A stretch of 13,583 nucleotides of DNA from Muribaculaceae bacterium. Lineage in GTDB: Bacteria; Bacteroidota; Bacteroidia; Bacteroidales; Muribaculaceae. The stretch covers positions 1 through 13,583 of the forward strand of contig JAIDTS010000539.1 in NCBI GenBank assembly GCA_029060585.1, given 5' to 3'. The notes under the pieces are model-generated. The model saw only the letters and a program-made list of their open reading frames with translations, did no database searches and was not told the DNA's origin. Numbering within the stretch: position 1 is the first letter of the stretch; each line of letters opens with the position of its first letter. Below, piece by piece: positions 5,935 through 13,583 of the stretch. The position numbers were made by a program, and so were the translations under genes.

Positions 5935-7479
5935 ATGGCAAAACAGGAAGATGTCTTTAAGACGATAGTGGCTCATGCCAAAGAATATGGATTCGTATTC
6001 CAGTCATCTGAAATCTATGATGGCCTAAGTGCTGTCTACGACTACGGCCAGAACGGCGTGGAACTTAAAAACAACATAAAGCGCTACTGGTGGGAGGCGA
6101 TGACTATGCTCCACGACAACATCGTTGGCATCGACTCCGCCATATTCATGCATCCTACAATCTGGAAGGCTTCCGGACACGTTGACGCTTTCAATGATCC
6201 TCTGATAGATAACCGCGACTCAAAGAAGCGCTACCGTGCGGACGTGCTGATTGAAGACGAGATTGCGAAAATCGACGATAAGATAAATAAAGAGGTGGCG
6301 AAGGCTGCCAAGCGTTTCGGTGAGGCCTTCGACGAGGCTCAGTTCCGCGCTACTAACGCCCGCGTGCTCGAACATCAGAAGAAACGCGATGAGCTCCACC
6401 AGCGCTTCTCTGACGCCATGAACGCCAACGATCTCGCAGAACTAAAGCAGATAATACTCGACTACGAGATTATAGACCCGATCAGCGGCACTAAGAACTG
6501 GACCGATGTCCGTCAGTTCAACCTAATGTTCAAGACAGAGATGGGTTCTACGGCCGACGGCGCGATGGACGTGTATCTTCGTCCCGAGACCGCTCAAGGA
6601 ATATTTGTCAATTACCTCAATGTCCAGAAGACCGGTCGCATGCGTATCCCGTTCGGCATCGCGCAGATAGGCAAGGCTTTCCGAAATGAGATCGTTGCGC
6701 GCCAGTTTATTTTCCGTATGCGTGAGTTCGAGCAGATGGAGATGCAGTTTTTCGTTCGTCCGGGAGAGGAGATGAAGTGGTTCGACTATTGGCGTGCCAC
6801 ACGTCTTAAATGGCATAAGGCACTTGGCCTCGGAGATTCGAAATACAGATATCACGACCACGAGAAACTGGCTCATTATGCGAATGCGGCAACCGATATC
6901 GAGTTCCAGATGCCTTTCGGTTTCAAAGAGGTGGAAGGAATTCACTCCCGCACGAATTTCGACCTTTCCCAGCATGAGAAATATTCCGGAAAGAAGATAC
7001 AGTATTTCGACCCCGAGCTCAACCAGAGCTACGTGCCTTATGTGATCGAGACTTCTATTGGTGTCGACCGCATGTTCCTCAGTGTGCTCTGCAGCTGTTA
7101 TGAGGATCAGGATCTCGGTAACGGAGATCGTCGAGTTGTTCTCCATTTCCCGGCTCCTATCGCTCCGGTCAAGTGTGCCGTGCTGCCCCTTGTTAAGAAA
7201 GACGGTCTTCCAGAGAAAGCCCGAGAGATTCAGCATAAGCTTCGTTTCGACTTCACTTGTCAGGTCGATGAAAAGGACTCCATCGGCAAGCGCTATCGTC
7301 GTCAGGATGCTATCGGAACCCCGTTCTGCATCACAGTCGATCATCAGACACTTGAAGACAATACCGTGACTCTTCGACATCGTGACTCGATGGAGCAGGA
7401 ACGTGTCAATATTGACGATCTTGAGAAGATTCTGGCCGAGAAAGTCTCTCTCAACTCGCTCCTTCGCAAACTCCTCTAA
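5935..7479 (+). CDS. glyQS: Glycyl-tRNA synthetase, single-chain (eukaryote/archaeal-type, class II)
   Basis: This 514-residue cytoplasmic enzyme charges tRNA-Gly with glycine and works as a homodimer, unlike the alpha2beta2 enzyme of E. coli. It has LRPETAQGIFVN at 215-226, class II motif 2 with AFRNEI at 248-253 followed by RMREFEQMEMQFF at 261-273, and motif 3 with ETSIGVDR at 372-379 (the arginine contacts ATP). Residues about 408-505 form the anticodon-binding domain. Between the N-terminal catalytic part and motif 2 is a charged helical insertion (about 105-172). The length is normal for the bacterial form. The ATG at 5935 fits the usual N-terminus (AKQEDVFKTIVAHAKEYGFVF). LemA follows after only 11 bp, so the two are probably co-transcribed. 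Confidence 0.98.
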   Translation: MAKQEDVFKTIVAHAKEYGFVFQSSEIYDGLSAVYDYGQNGVELKNNIKRYWWEAMTMLHDNIVGIDSAIFMHPTIWKASGHVDAFNDPLIDNRDSKKRYRADVLIEDEIAKIDDKINKEVAKAAKRFGEAFDEAQFRATNARVLEHQKKRDELHQRFSDAMNANDLAELKQIILDYEIIDPISGTKNWTDVRQFNLMFKTEMGSTADGAMDVYLRPETAQGIFVNYLNVQKTGRMRIPFGIAQIGKAFRNEIVARQFIFRMREFEQMEMQFFVRPGEEMKWFDYWRATRLKWHKALGLGDSKYRYHDHEKLAHYANAATDIEFQMPFGFKEVEGIHSRTNFDLSQHEKYSGKKIQYFDPELNQSYVPYVIETSIGVDRMFLSVLCSCYEDQDLGNGDRRVVLHFPAPIAPVKCAVLPLVKKDGLPEKAREIQHKLRFDFTCQVDEKDSIGKRYRRQDAIGTPFCITVDHQTLEDNTVTLRHRDSMEQERVNIDDLEKILAEKVSLNSLLRKLL

Positions 7480-7490
7480 AATATATTATT

Positions 7491-8090
7491 ATGAAGAAAA
7501 TAATCAGCAGGTTAGCGGTAGCTTTCGTAGCTATATTCGCGATGTCGACTCTTTCGAGCTGCAACTACAACTCTCTCGTGGAGAAGGAGCAGACCGTAGA
7601 TCAGGCCTGGGCTCAGGTGGAAAACCAATACCAGCGTCGTGCCGATCTTATTCCGAACCTCGTGAATACAGTAAAGGGATATTCCGAGCATGAGAGCGAG
7701 ACGTTCATCAAAGTCACTCAGGCACGTGCCGGCCTTTCCGAGGCTTACAACGCAGCTGAGGCTGTCGAGAATCCCCAACAGAACATCCAGCAGTATCAGG
7801 AAGCTCAGAGTAAGCTAAAGGGAGCCCTCGATATATATGTCAATGCAGTCAAGGAGGCCTATCCTGACCTTAAGGCAAACCAGAACTTCATTGACCTTCA
7901 GACACAGCTCGAAGGTACAGAAAACCGTATTGCCACCGAGCGTGAACGCTACACTCAGGCTGTGAAGGAATACAATACGTCCATAAAGAAATTTCCGACT
8001 ACTATCTATGCCGGATGGTTCGGATTCAAGGAAAAGGAACAGTTCAAGGCCGAGGCTGGAGCTAATAAGGCTCCAAAGGTTGAGTTCTGA
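7491..8090 (+). CDS. lemA: LemA-family lipoprotein
   Basis: The product has 199 residues and begins with a lipoprotein signal peptide whose lipobox LSSC places the lipidated cysteine at residue 24. The mature part is an alpha-helical LemA domain. It shows the signature WAQVENQYQRRADLIPNLV at 40-58, YPDLKAN at 124-130, and a C-terminal block with RERYTQAVKEYN at 151-162 and FPTTIYAGWFGF at 168-179. LemA proteins are widespread, envelope-anchored coiled proteins with no agreed biochemical role. They often sit beside TPM-domain (YgcG-like) or HtpX genes, neither of which is present here. Tight linkage to glyQS upstream (11 bp) and the FKBP gene downstream (42 bp) suggests one transcript. Confidence 0.95.
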   Translation: MKKIISRLAVAFVAIFAMSTLSSCNYNSLVEKEQTVDQAWAQVENQYQRRADLIPNLVNTVKGYSEHESETFIKVTQARAGLSEAYNAAEAVENPQQNIQQYQEAQSKLKGALDIYVNAVKEAYPDLKANQNFIDLQTQLEGTENRIATERERYTQAVKEYNTSIKKFPTTIYAGWFGFKEKEQFKAEAGANKAPKVEF

Positions 8091-8132
8091 TCTGGAGTCT
8101 ACATAAAACCAAATGTACAACGCATCACGTAA

Positions 8133-8687
8133 ATGAACTTCAAGAGATATATTATCCCATCAATGTTGTCGCTCACGATGGCGGCCGGTCTTTCCTCATG
8201 TCTTGGCGATGACGATAACTCTTATGACTACAGGGAGTGGATTAATCAGAATGAGACATATTTTACCCGCATGCAGGATACCATTGGGGCAGATGGGAAA
8301 AAGGTTTTCGAGAAGATTACGCCTGTTTGGGCTCCATCTGTGTCTATTCTTGCGCAATGGCACAACGACCGCAGCCTGACTGCGGGCAATCTCATTCCTA
8401 TGGATAATTCCACCTGTGAGGTTGTCTATCAACTTTCTTATGTCAATGGTACGGTGTTTGACTCAAGCTATGCGGAGGCCGACAGCGTAAGGAGCTTTAA
8501 ACCCATCGAAACGATTGTAGGCTTCTGGACGATGCTAACCAATATGCACGTAGGTGATTCTGTCACCTGCGTCATTCCGATGAATGCCGGCTATGGAGCT
8601 TCAAGCACAAGCGTCATGCCATATTCCACTCTTATCTACGACATGAAGCTCAAGTCCATCACGGCATATGAAGTGTCCGGAAAATGA
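8133..8687 (+). CDS. FKBP-type peptidyl-prolyl cis-trans isomerase lipoprotein
   Basis: This 184-residue protein has a signal peptide with lipobox LSSC (Cys23) followed by an acidic LGDDDNS stretch. After a non-conserved segment (about 30-90), an FKBP domain spans about 95-178. GTVFDSS at 106-112 supplies the pocket Phe109-Asp110, ETIVGFW at 126-132 has Phe131 where FKBP12 has Trp59, GYGA at 153-156 supplies a Tyr, and PYSTLIYDMKL at 163-173 is the last strand. The histidine of the 80s loop is not evident. It probably helps proline isomerisation and folding of envelope proteins in the periplasm or at the outer membrane. Its place between LemA and a large exported peptidase supports an envelope role. 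The match to the family is clear; activity is inferred. Confidence 0.9.
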   Translation: MNFKRYIIPSMLSLTMAAGLSSCLGDDDNSYDYREWINQNETYFTRMQDTIGADGKKVFEKITPVWAPSVSILAQWHNDRSLTAGNLIPMDNSTCEVVYQLSYVNGTVFDSSYAEADSVRSFKPIETIVGFWTMLTNMHVGDSVTCVIPMNAGYGASSTSVMPYSTLIYDMKLKSITAYEVSGK

Positions 8688-8718
8688 TGATCGCCCTTTG
8701 AGCAAGTTTTTCTTCTGA

Positions 8719-8736
8719 ATGTGGCTTTAGCCGCAT
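8719..8736. other. Short hairpin between the FKBP and S9 peptidase genes
   Basis: ATGTGGC (8719-8725) and GCCGCAT (8730-8736) pair, with one G-U, around a TTTA loop. No T-run follows on the plus strand, so it is not a standard terminator. It might be an attenuating or mRNA-processing hairpin in the 66-bp gap, or chance. Confidence 0.3.
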
Positions 8737-8753
8737 GCTTAAACTGAAATCCT

Positions 8754-11297
8754 ATGATAAAAAAACTGGCTGCGGTCTTCACCGCATCTGCCGTCGCCCT
8801 CTCATTTCTCGAAATGAGGGGCGATGACGCATCTGTCAGGTTTGACACATTTAAGGTGTCGCCCGAAGTTATTCTGCGCTTGCCCGTCCTGCCTGCAGAT
8901 TCTGCTCTGGCGGCAAAGAATGCTTTCTCCAACGATAAGCTGTTGAAGAGCGTAAACCGTAAACTAGACAGACCTTCGTCGGAATGGATAGAAGTGACTG
9001 CCGACACCACCCACTCTGTTCATTTCTCTAAGGCGGAGTCCGGACCGATTTTGAGGACTCTGGCCACCCGTATGCGTCCCGACAGATTCCTGAAGGGTAC
9101 CATAAGGTTGAAGTCAAATGTAATGGCTGAGATGTCTGACGCTTATGGAAGTCTGCTAACGGTGAGTCAGGCGGATTCGCTTCCTTCATGGGATAAGACC
9201 AACCTTACGCTTGAACCGGCCGAGACCGTAGATCTGTTTATATCCTTCATTTCCTTCCCTGAAGATCCTGAAGATCCGTGCATTGAGCTTGAGTTTGAAC
9301 CTGATGAGGGCTACGAAAGCGTGCGGATTGCTTATGGCCCGGATGTCACCACCCGTTTCCGTGTCGATGAGTCAGCTTTAGGCACAAGGGTGAGCAGGGC
9401 TTCTATTTCTCCGGATGGGAAATATATGATCCTTTCATATTCGACAATGTATGGAGAAAACAACCATAGGTCTTGGTCAGAGCTCCTTGAGTGCTCTACA
9501 GGGAAAACACTGTCGGCTTCTCTCCCTAATGGTGCATTCTGGATGCCAAAGGGGAGTTCCTTAGGCTACACCGTTAAGACCGACGAGACATATTCGTTAT
9601 ATAGTGTCGACGCCGCTACCCAGAAACAGACATTGATGGCCTCCGAACTCCCGGAAAATAGCTTCACTATAAGTCCTGACTGCTCTTTCCTTATAATTTA
9701 TAAGTATGTGGAGGGGCCTAAGGACTCAGGTCCAGTCAAGCGTCTCAGGGAACCGGATGACCGTCTTGCCGGACATCGTAACCGATATTACCTTGAGAAA
9801 TACGATCTAAAGACAGGTATACGCCAGCCTCTTACTTATGGTGGCAACACCACGTCGGTATATGATATTTCTCCGGATTCAAAAAAACTGGTCTATGGAT
9901 CACAGACGGAGAAGATGGATGTATTCCCGTTCTACTTCAACGATATTATAGAACTTGACCTCTTGACTCTTGCTACCGATACTCTGGTGAAAGGCGATCC
10001 ATATATTCAGTCGTGCAATTATTCTCCCGACGGCAGGCAGCTGTTTTTTACCGGAGGCCCGGAGGCCTTCGGAGGCATAGGAAAGAACAACGGTGGCCAT
10101 GAATATAGCAATGACTACGATGTACAAGGCTATATCATGACCATATCCGACAAGAAAATACGTCCTGTGACGCGCGATTTCAATCCCTCCATCGACGGTG
10201 AACCAGTATGGAACAGTGTTGACGGACATGTGTATTTCCGTGCTTCTGACGGCTTCACACTAAATGTGTATAAGCTTGATCCGAAATCCGGTAATATCGC
10301 TAAGCTTGACTTCGGAATGCCCTATATATCCCGGTTCTCTATCGGTGCGGACGAAAACAGATGGATGTCGGCAATTGGTTCCGACTATCACTATGCAGGC
10401 AGATGTGAATTGCTTGACTTGAAATCCAGCAAGCTGCGTCTGGTAGACGACCCATATTCGCGTGATTATCCTGACATGCAGATCGGAGAGGCTTCATCAT
10501 GGAGCTACAAGGCTTCTGACGGTACAACTATCGACTGTATGCAGGTGCTTCCTCCCGACTTTGATCCGAAGAAAAAATATCCAATGATAGTCTATTACTA
10601 TGGTGGATGTTCGCCATGTCAGAGGTATCTGAGTGTATATGATCCTCAGATTTTTGCTTCCCGAGGATATGTTACCCTCGTCATAAATCCTTCTGGAGCA
10701 TACGGCTATGGGCAGGAATTTTCAGCACGCCACGCTAATGCTTGGGGTGATTATACAGCTGACGACATTATCGAAGGTGTGAAGGAATACTGTCGTACGC
10801 ATGATTTTGTCAATGACAGGAAGATTGGTTGCCTTGGTGCAAGCTATGGCGGATTCATGACGGAATATCTCCAGACTAAGACCGATATTTTCGCGGCTGC
10901 CGCTTCTCATGCAGGAATCTCGAATGTTGCGTCATACTGGGGCGAGGGTAATTGGGGCTATTCCTATAATACGACCGCTGCTCCCGAATCGTATCCTTGG
11001 AATAATCCGGACCTCTTCACCAAGCATGGAGCTCTTTTCAACGCAGACAAGATTCATACGCCCTTGCTCTTGCTGCATGGAAAGGTTGACACCAACGTGC
11101 CAATAGGAGAGAGCATACAGCTGTTCAACGCCCTTCGTATTCTCGGACGCGACGTGGAATTTGTTCAAGTTGATGGAGAAAACCATATAATAACCAATCA
11201 TGATAAGCGTAAGCCTTGGCATGCGACGATCATGGCATGGTTTGCAAAGCACCTCCAGGATGACCCTCAATGGTGGGACAGCTTGTATGGTGAATGA
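8754..11297 (+). CDS. Exported S9-family (prolyl oligopeptidase / DPP IV-like) serine peptidase
   Basis: This 847-residue protein starts with a hydrophobic signal-like segment (about 3-19). Residues about 25-205 form an N-terminal region I do not recognise. A beta-propeller follows to about 590, with blade motifs of the SPD type at 219, 307, 373 and 424. The alpha/beta-hydrolase domain (about 600-847) holds MIVYYYGG at 611-618 and an intact catalytic triad: Ser697 in GASYGG, Asp779 in HGKVDTNVP, and His811 in GENH. The Ser-Asp-His spacing (82 and 32) is close to that of human DPP IV (78 and 32). The protein contains no Glu-Glu pair, the dipeptidyl-peptidase feature that binds the substrate's amino terminus, so DPP IV specificity should not be assumed. 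It probably acts in the periplasm on peptides. The ATG at 8754 is the natural start. Confidence 0.93.
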   Translation: MIKKLAAVFTASAVALSFLEMRGDDASVRFDTFKVSPEVILRLPVLPADSALAAKNAFSNDKLLKSVNRKLDRPSSEWIEVTADTTHSVHFSKAESGPILRTLATRMRPDRFLKGTIRLKSNVMAEMSDAYGSLLTVSQADSLPSWDKTNLTLEPAETVDLFISFISFPEDPEDPCIELEFEPDEGYESVRIAYGPDVTTRFRVDESALGTRVSRASISPDGKYMILSYSTMYGENNHRSWSELLECSTGKTLSASLPNGAFWMPKGSSLGYTVKTDETYSLYSVDAATQKQTLMASELPENSFTISPDCSFLIIYKYVEGPKDSGPVKRLREPDDRLAGHRNRYYLEKYDLKTGIRQPLTYGGNTTSVYDISPDSKKLVYGSQTEKMDVFPFYFNDIIELDLLTLATDTLVKGDPYIQSCNYSPDGRQLFFTGGPEAFGGIGKNNGGHEYSNDYDVQGYIMTISDKKIRPVTRDFNPSIDGEPVWNSVDGHVYFRASDGFTLNVYKLDPKSGNIAKLDFGMPYISRFSIGADENRWMSAIGSDYHYAGRCELLDLKSSKLRLVDDPYSRDYPDMQIGEASSWSYKASDGTTIDCMQVLPPDFDPKKKYPMIVYYYGGCSPCQRYLSVYDPQIFASRGYVTLVINPSGAYGYGQEFSARHANAWGDYTADDIIEGVKEYCRTHDFVNDRKIGCLGASYGGFMTEYLQTKTDIFAAAASHAGISNVASYWGEGNWGYSYNTTAAPESYPWNNPDLFTKHGALFNADKIHTPLLLLHGKVDTNVPIGESIQLFNALRILGRDVEFVQVDGENHIITNHDKRKPWHATIMAWFAKHLQDDPQWWDSLYGE

Positions 11298-11331
11298 TTA
11301 TAAAGAATTAGCATAATTTCACTATCCTGTA

Positions 11332-11354
11332 AGGACGCACGGCCCGTGCGTCCT
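11332..11354. repeat. Perfect 11-bp-arm GC-rich palindrome between the S9 and GHL10 genes
   Basis: AGGACGCACGG (11332-11342) and CCGTGCGTCCT (11344-11354) are exact inverted repeats around a single C. As RNA it would fold into a very stable hairpin with a short loop. It sits 35 bp after the peptidase stop codon and 16 bp before the next ATG. No T-run follows (TCATTAC), so it may be a processing or stability hairpin, a poor terminator, or a dispersed palindromic repeat. It is far more GC-rich than the flanking DNA. Confidence 0.8.
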
Positions 11355-11369
11355 CATTACATAAGAATA

Positions 11370-12875
11370 ATGAAAATTAAGAGTTTCATATCGACTATAT
11401 TACTCTGCTTGTTGCTGCCTGTAAGCGTAAAGGCTGTCAATCCGAAACGTGAGTTCAGAGGAGCGTGGCTTCATATCATTGGTCAGACTCAATATATGAA
11501 CACGCAGCAGAAAGGTACCGCCCAGCTTAAGGCATACATAGCTGATCAGATCGACTGCCTCCACCGCGCAGGATGCAACGCGGTAATCTTTCAGGTTCGC
11601 CCCTGTGCCGACGCGGCTTACATCAGCGATATAGAGCCATGGTCAAGCTGGATCACCGGAAAACGTGGCGTGGCGCCGGCTCCCCTCTGGGATCCTCTTG
11701 AATTCGCGATCGAAGAGGCTCATAAAAGAGGAATGGAACTTCATGCATGGCTTAATCCCTATCGTGTCACTTCATCTCCAAAGGAAGTGCTTCCTGCGGA
11801 TCACATCTCGAAAAAACATCCTGAGCGCTTCTTTAAATACGACGGTAAGATTTTTTTCGATCCTGCTTATCAGGAAAACCGAGACTACATCTGCAATGTA
11901 GTGAGAGACATCACCTCCCGCTATGATGTGGATGCTATCCATATCGATGATTATTTTTATCCCTATCCCGTGGCCGGAGTGAAAATCCCAGATGACGCCT
12001 CCTACGAAAAGTTCGGTGAAGGAATGAAGCGCGACGACTGGCGACGTCGAAACGTTGATCTTCTCATTGAGCAGATGAACACCACCATCAAGGAGACAAA
12101 ACCATGGGTGCGCTTCGGGGTTAGCCCATTCGGCATCTGGCGCAATAAAAAGACCGATCCGCGCGGCTCAGACTCAAACGGACTGCAGAACTACGACGGC
12201 CTCTATGCCGATGTCCTCCTTTGGGCTAAAAACGGCTGGGTAGACTACCTTGCTCCTCAGCTCTACTGGACTCTTGACTTTAAGGCTGCTCCAAGCCGTC
12301 ATCTCGCACATTGGTGGAACGACAACTGTCATGGTGTCGATGTCTTCATTGGTCAGGATGTGCAGCGTACGATGAACAACGCCGATCCGACTGCTGGAGA
12401 CTCCAACGAGCTAGCTACAAAGGTCAAGCTCTCCAGAGAGCTTCCGAATATAAAGGGTAATGTGTGGTGGCATGGTTATTGGGTGACCGGTAATATGAAG
12501 GGAGTTGCTGATTCCCTCGCCTATGTGCATCAGAATACGGTTGCTCTCCCTCCCGCTTACGGAGGCACGAAAGAAAAGCCGGCTCCCGTCGGTAATCTTA
12601 GACTCGTCAAAAAGGACGGAAAGGCGTTTCTCGAGTGGGATGCGGAGTCTAAAGAGAATAAGGCGACAGATCAGGTCCGTTTCGTTGTCTATTCCTTTCT
12701 TGAAGATGAAGATTCCGATATCAATAATGTGGAGGCGATAATGCTGCTAACTCCAAGAAAGGAATACCTTGTCTCTGAAGACGACGATGACTCTATGATG
12801 AAGGGAATGAGGTTTGCCGTGACAGCTCTTGATAGGTTCAATCGTGAGTCAGATCCTGTTGAAATAGCGTTTTGA
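11370..12875 (+). CDS. Exported glycoside-hydrolase-like protein, GHL10/DUF187 family (YngK/DigH-like)
   Basis: The product has 501 residues. A signal peptide (1-22, ending VKA) is followed by a TIM-barrel GHL10 domain (about 26-335). It opens with KREFRGAWLHI at 26-36 and contains NAVIFQVRPCADA at 70-82, HAWLNPYR at 125-132, DAIHIDDYFYPYP at 188-200 (likely active-site acids Asp193/Asp194), FGVSPFGIWRN at 249-259 and DYLAPQLYW at 292-300. Residues about 403-501 look like a fibronectin III-type domain with an acidic patch (EDDDDS). The related E. coli protein DigH (YddW) cleaves denuded peptidoglycan glycan strands, so a cell-wall role is plausible, though other glycans are possible. I place the start at the ATG at 11370; an in-frame GTG at 11346 lies inside the palindrome and precedes no signal peptide. 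The TIGR02757 gene begins one base after the stop. Confidence 0.92.
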   Translation: MKIKSFISTILLCLLLPVSVKAVNPKREFRGAWLHIIGQTQYMNTQQKGTAQLKAYIADQIDCLHRAGCNAVIFQVRPCADAAYISDIEPWSSWITGKRGVAPAPLWDPLEFAIEEAHKRGMELHAWLNPYRVTSSPKEVLPADHISKKHPERFFKYDGKIFFDPAYQENRDYICNVVRDITSRYDVDAIHIDDYFYPYPVAGVKIPDDASYEKFGEGMKRDDWRRRNVDLLIEQMNTTIKETKPWVRFGVSPFGIWRNKKTDPRGSDSNGLQNYDGLYADVLLWAKNGWVDYLAPQLYWTLDFKAAPSRHLAHWWNDNCHGVDVFIGQDVQRTMNNADPTAGDSNELATKVKLSRELPNIKGNVWWHGYWVTGNMKGVADSLAYVHQNTVALPPAYGGTKEKPAPVGNLRLVKKDGKAFLEWDAESKENKATDQVRFVVYSFLEDEDSDINNVEAIMLLTPRKEYLVSEDDDDSMMKGMRFAVTALDRFNRESDPVEIAF

Positions 12876-12876
12876 T

Positions 12877-13583
12877 ATGGAAGATATGAAGCTTTTTCTC
12901 GATGAGCAGGCCGCTCTTATAAATCGTCCCGAGTTCATACCAGAAGATCCTGTTCAGTTTCCACGTCGTTTTGACAAGCTTCAGGACATAGAGATCGTAT
13001 CCCTCCTTGCCTCATTGATAGCATGGGGCAAGCGGACGATGATCTGCCGTGATGCAGAGCGGCTGCTTTCCCTCATGGATCATGATCCATATAACTACGT
13101 GATGGAGCGGGGATATCTCGATCTTGATCCGTCGCAGAATATTCACAGGACCTTTTTCGCTCGGGATCTCCGCCACTTGTTGACCGGGCTTCGTGAGATT
13201 TATAGCCGTTATGATAGCCTCGATGCTTTCAGTGCGTCCATAAAGGCCGCAGACGATCCTGCGCCTGCATGGAAACTTGTAGAGGAGATGCAGAAGATAA
13301 TTACTGATGCCAATAGTGGAGTGCCTTCAAAACGTGGTCTACCCAACAATCTGAAGCAGACTGCGCTGAAGCGTGTCAATATGGCACTTCGCTGGCTTGT
13401 CAGAGACGATGGCATTGTGGATATGGGAGTGTGGAAATCCATTCCGAAGTCTAAGCTTTATATTCCGCTTGATGTCCATGTAGGCAATACTGCCCGCGAC
13501 CTCGGGCTTCTCACTCGCAAGCAAGACGACCGAAAGGCCGTAGAGGAATTGACTTCCGTCCTCCGTCAGTACCGTCCGGATGA
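12877..13583 (+). CDS. TIGR02757 (DUF2400) family protein, 3' end beyond the window
   Basis: An open frame runs from the ATG at 12877 to the window edge without a stop, giving 235 complete codons (MEDMKLFLDEQAALINRPEF...). The features that mark it as TIGR02757 are PRRFDKLQDIEIVSLLASLI near residues 29-48 with AWGKR just after, HDPYNYV about 70, and a late block with SGVPSKRGLPNNLKQTALKR about 147 and IPLDVHVGNTARDLGLL about 195. It has no signal peptide or membrane segment, so it is likely cytoplasmic. The family's function is not established to my knowledge. The PLDVHVGNTARDLGL segment resembles the Val-Asp-Thr-His catalytic region of HhH-GPD DNA glycosylases, which hints at nucleic-acid binding or repair; this is inference. 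Only one base separates it from the GHL10 stop codon, so it is probably translated from the same mRNA. Confidence 0.85.
   Translation, partial: MEDMKLFLDEQAALINRPEFIPEDPVQFPRRFDKLQDIEIVSLLASLIAWGKRTMICRDAERLLSLMDHDPYNYVMERGYLDLDPSQNIHRTFFARDLRHLLTGLREIYSRYDSLDAFSASIKAADDPAPAWKLVEEMQKIITDANSGVPSKRGLPNNLKQTALKRVNMALRWLVRDDGIVDMGVWKSIPKSKLYIPLDVHVGNTARDLGLLTRKQDDRKAVEELTSVLRQYRPD

Noticed and set aside
6523..7380. 285-codon minus-strand open frame opposite glyQS
   Set aside because: It lies fully inside a strongly conserved tRNA synthetase gene and its translation shows no recognisable domain.
11346..11369. Upstream start of the GHL10 gene
   Set aside because: It begins with a GTG inside the palindrome, and the added residues (MRPHYIRI) spoil the signal peptide that starts cleanly at the ATG at 11370.

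Overview
The window looks like chromosomal DNA from a Bacteroidales bacterium, probably close to Muribaculaceae or Bacteroidaceae. The signs are: a DAHP synthase with chorismate mutase fused at its C-terminus; a one-chain, eukaryote/archaeal-type glycyl-tRNA synthetase; lipoproteins with an LSSC lipobox; TAnnTTTG-type -7 promoter boxes; A-rich leaders without Shine-Dalgarno sequences; and a TIGR02757 (DUF2400) protein. The genus assignment is inference. I see no phage, transposon, CRISPR, rRNA or tRNA genes.

The layout is simple. Everything left of about 4.4 kb is on the minus strand and everything right of about 4.6 kb is on the plus strand, diverging from one 245-bp AT-rich intergenic region. 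The minus arm, in transcription order, is: prephenate dehydratase (pheA); DAHP synthase/chorismate mutase; an OPT-family oligopeptide transporter, which ends in a clear intrinsic terminator; and the first codons of a secreted protein cut by the window edge. The two aromatic enzymes cover entry to the shikimate pathway, chorismate to prephenate, and prephenate to phenylpyruvate. No aminotransferase or prephenate dehydrogenase lies beside them.

The plus arm is: a DAACS-family amino-acid symporter with altered substrate-site residues; glycyl-tRNA synthetase; a LemA lipoprotein; an FKBP-type prolyl isomerase lipoprotein; a large exported S9 serine peptidase; a GHL10/DUF187 glycoside-hydrolase-like exported protein; and a TIGR02757 protein that runs off the right edge. 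From LemA to the GHL10 protein, the plus arm mainly encodes envelope proteins.

No undescribed multi-gene system is evident. The points most worth a second look are the symporter's swapped substrate residues, the S9 peptidase's unusual N-terminal region and lack of any Glu-Glu pair, a DNA-glycosylase-like motif in the TIGR02757 protein, the perfect GC-rich palindrome before the GHL10 gene, and the repeat/terminator structures at the left end.
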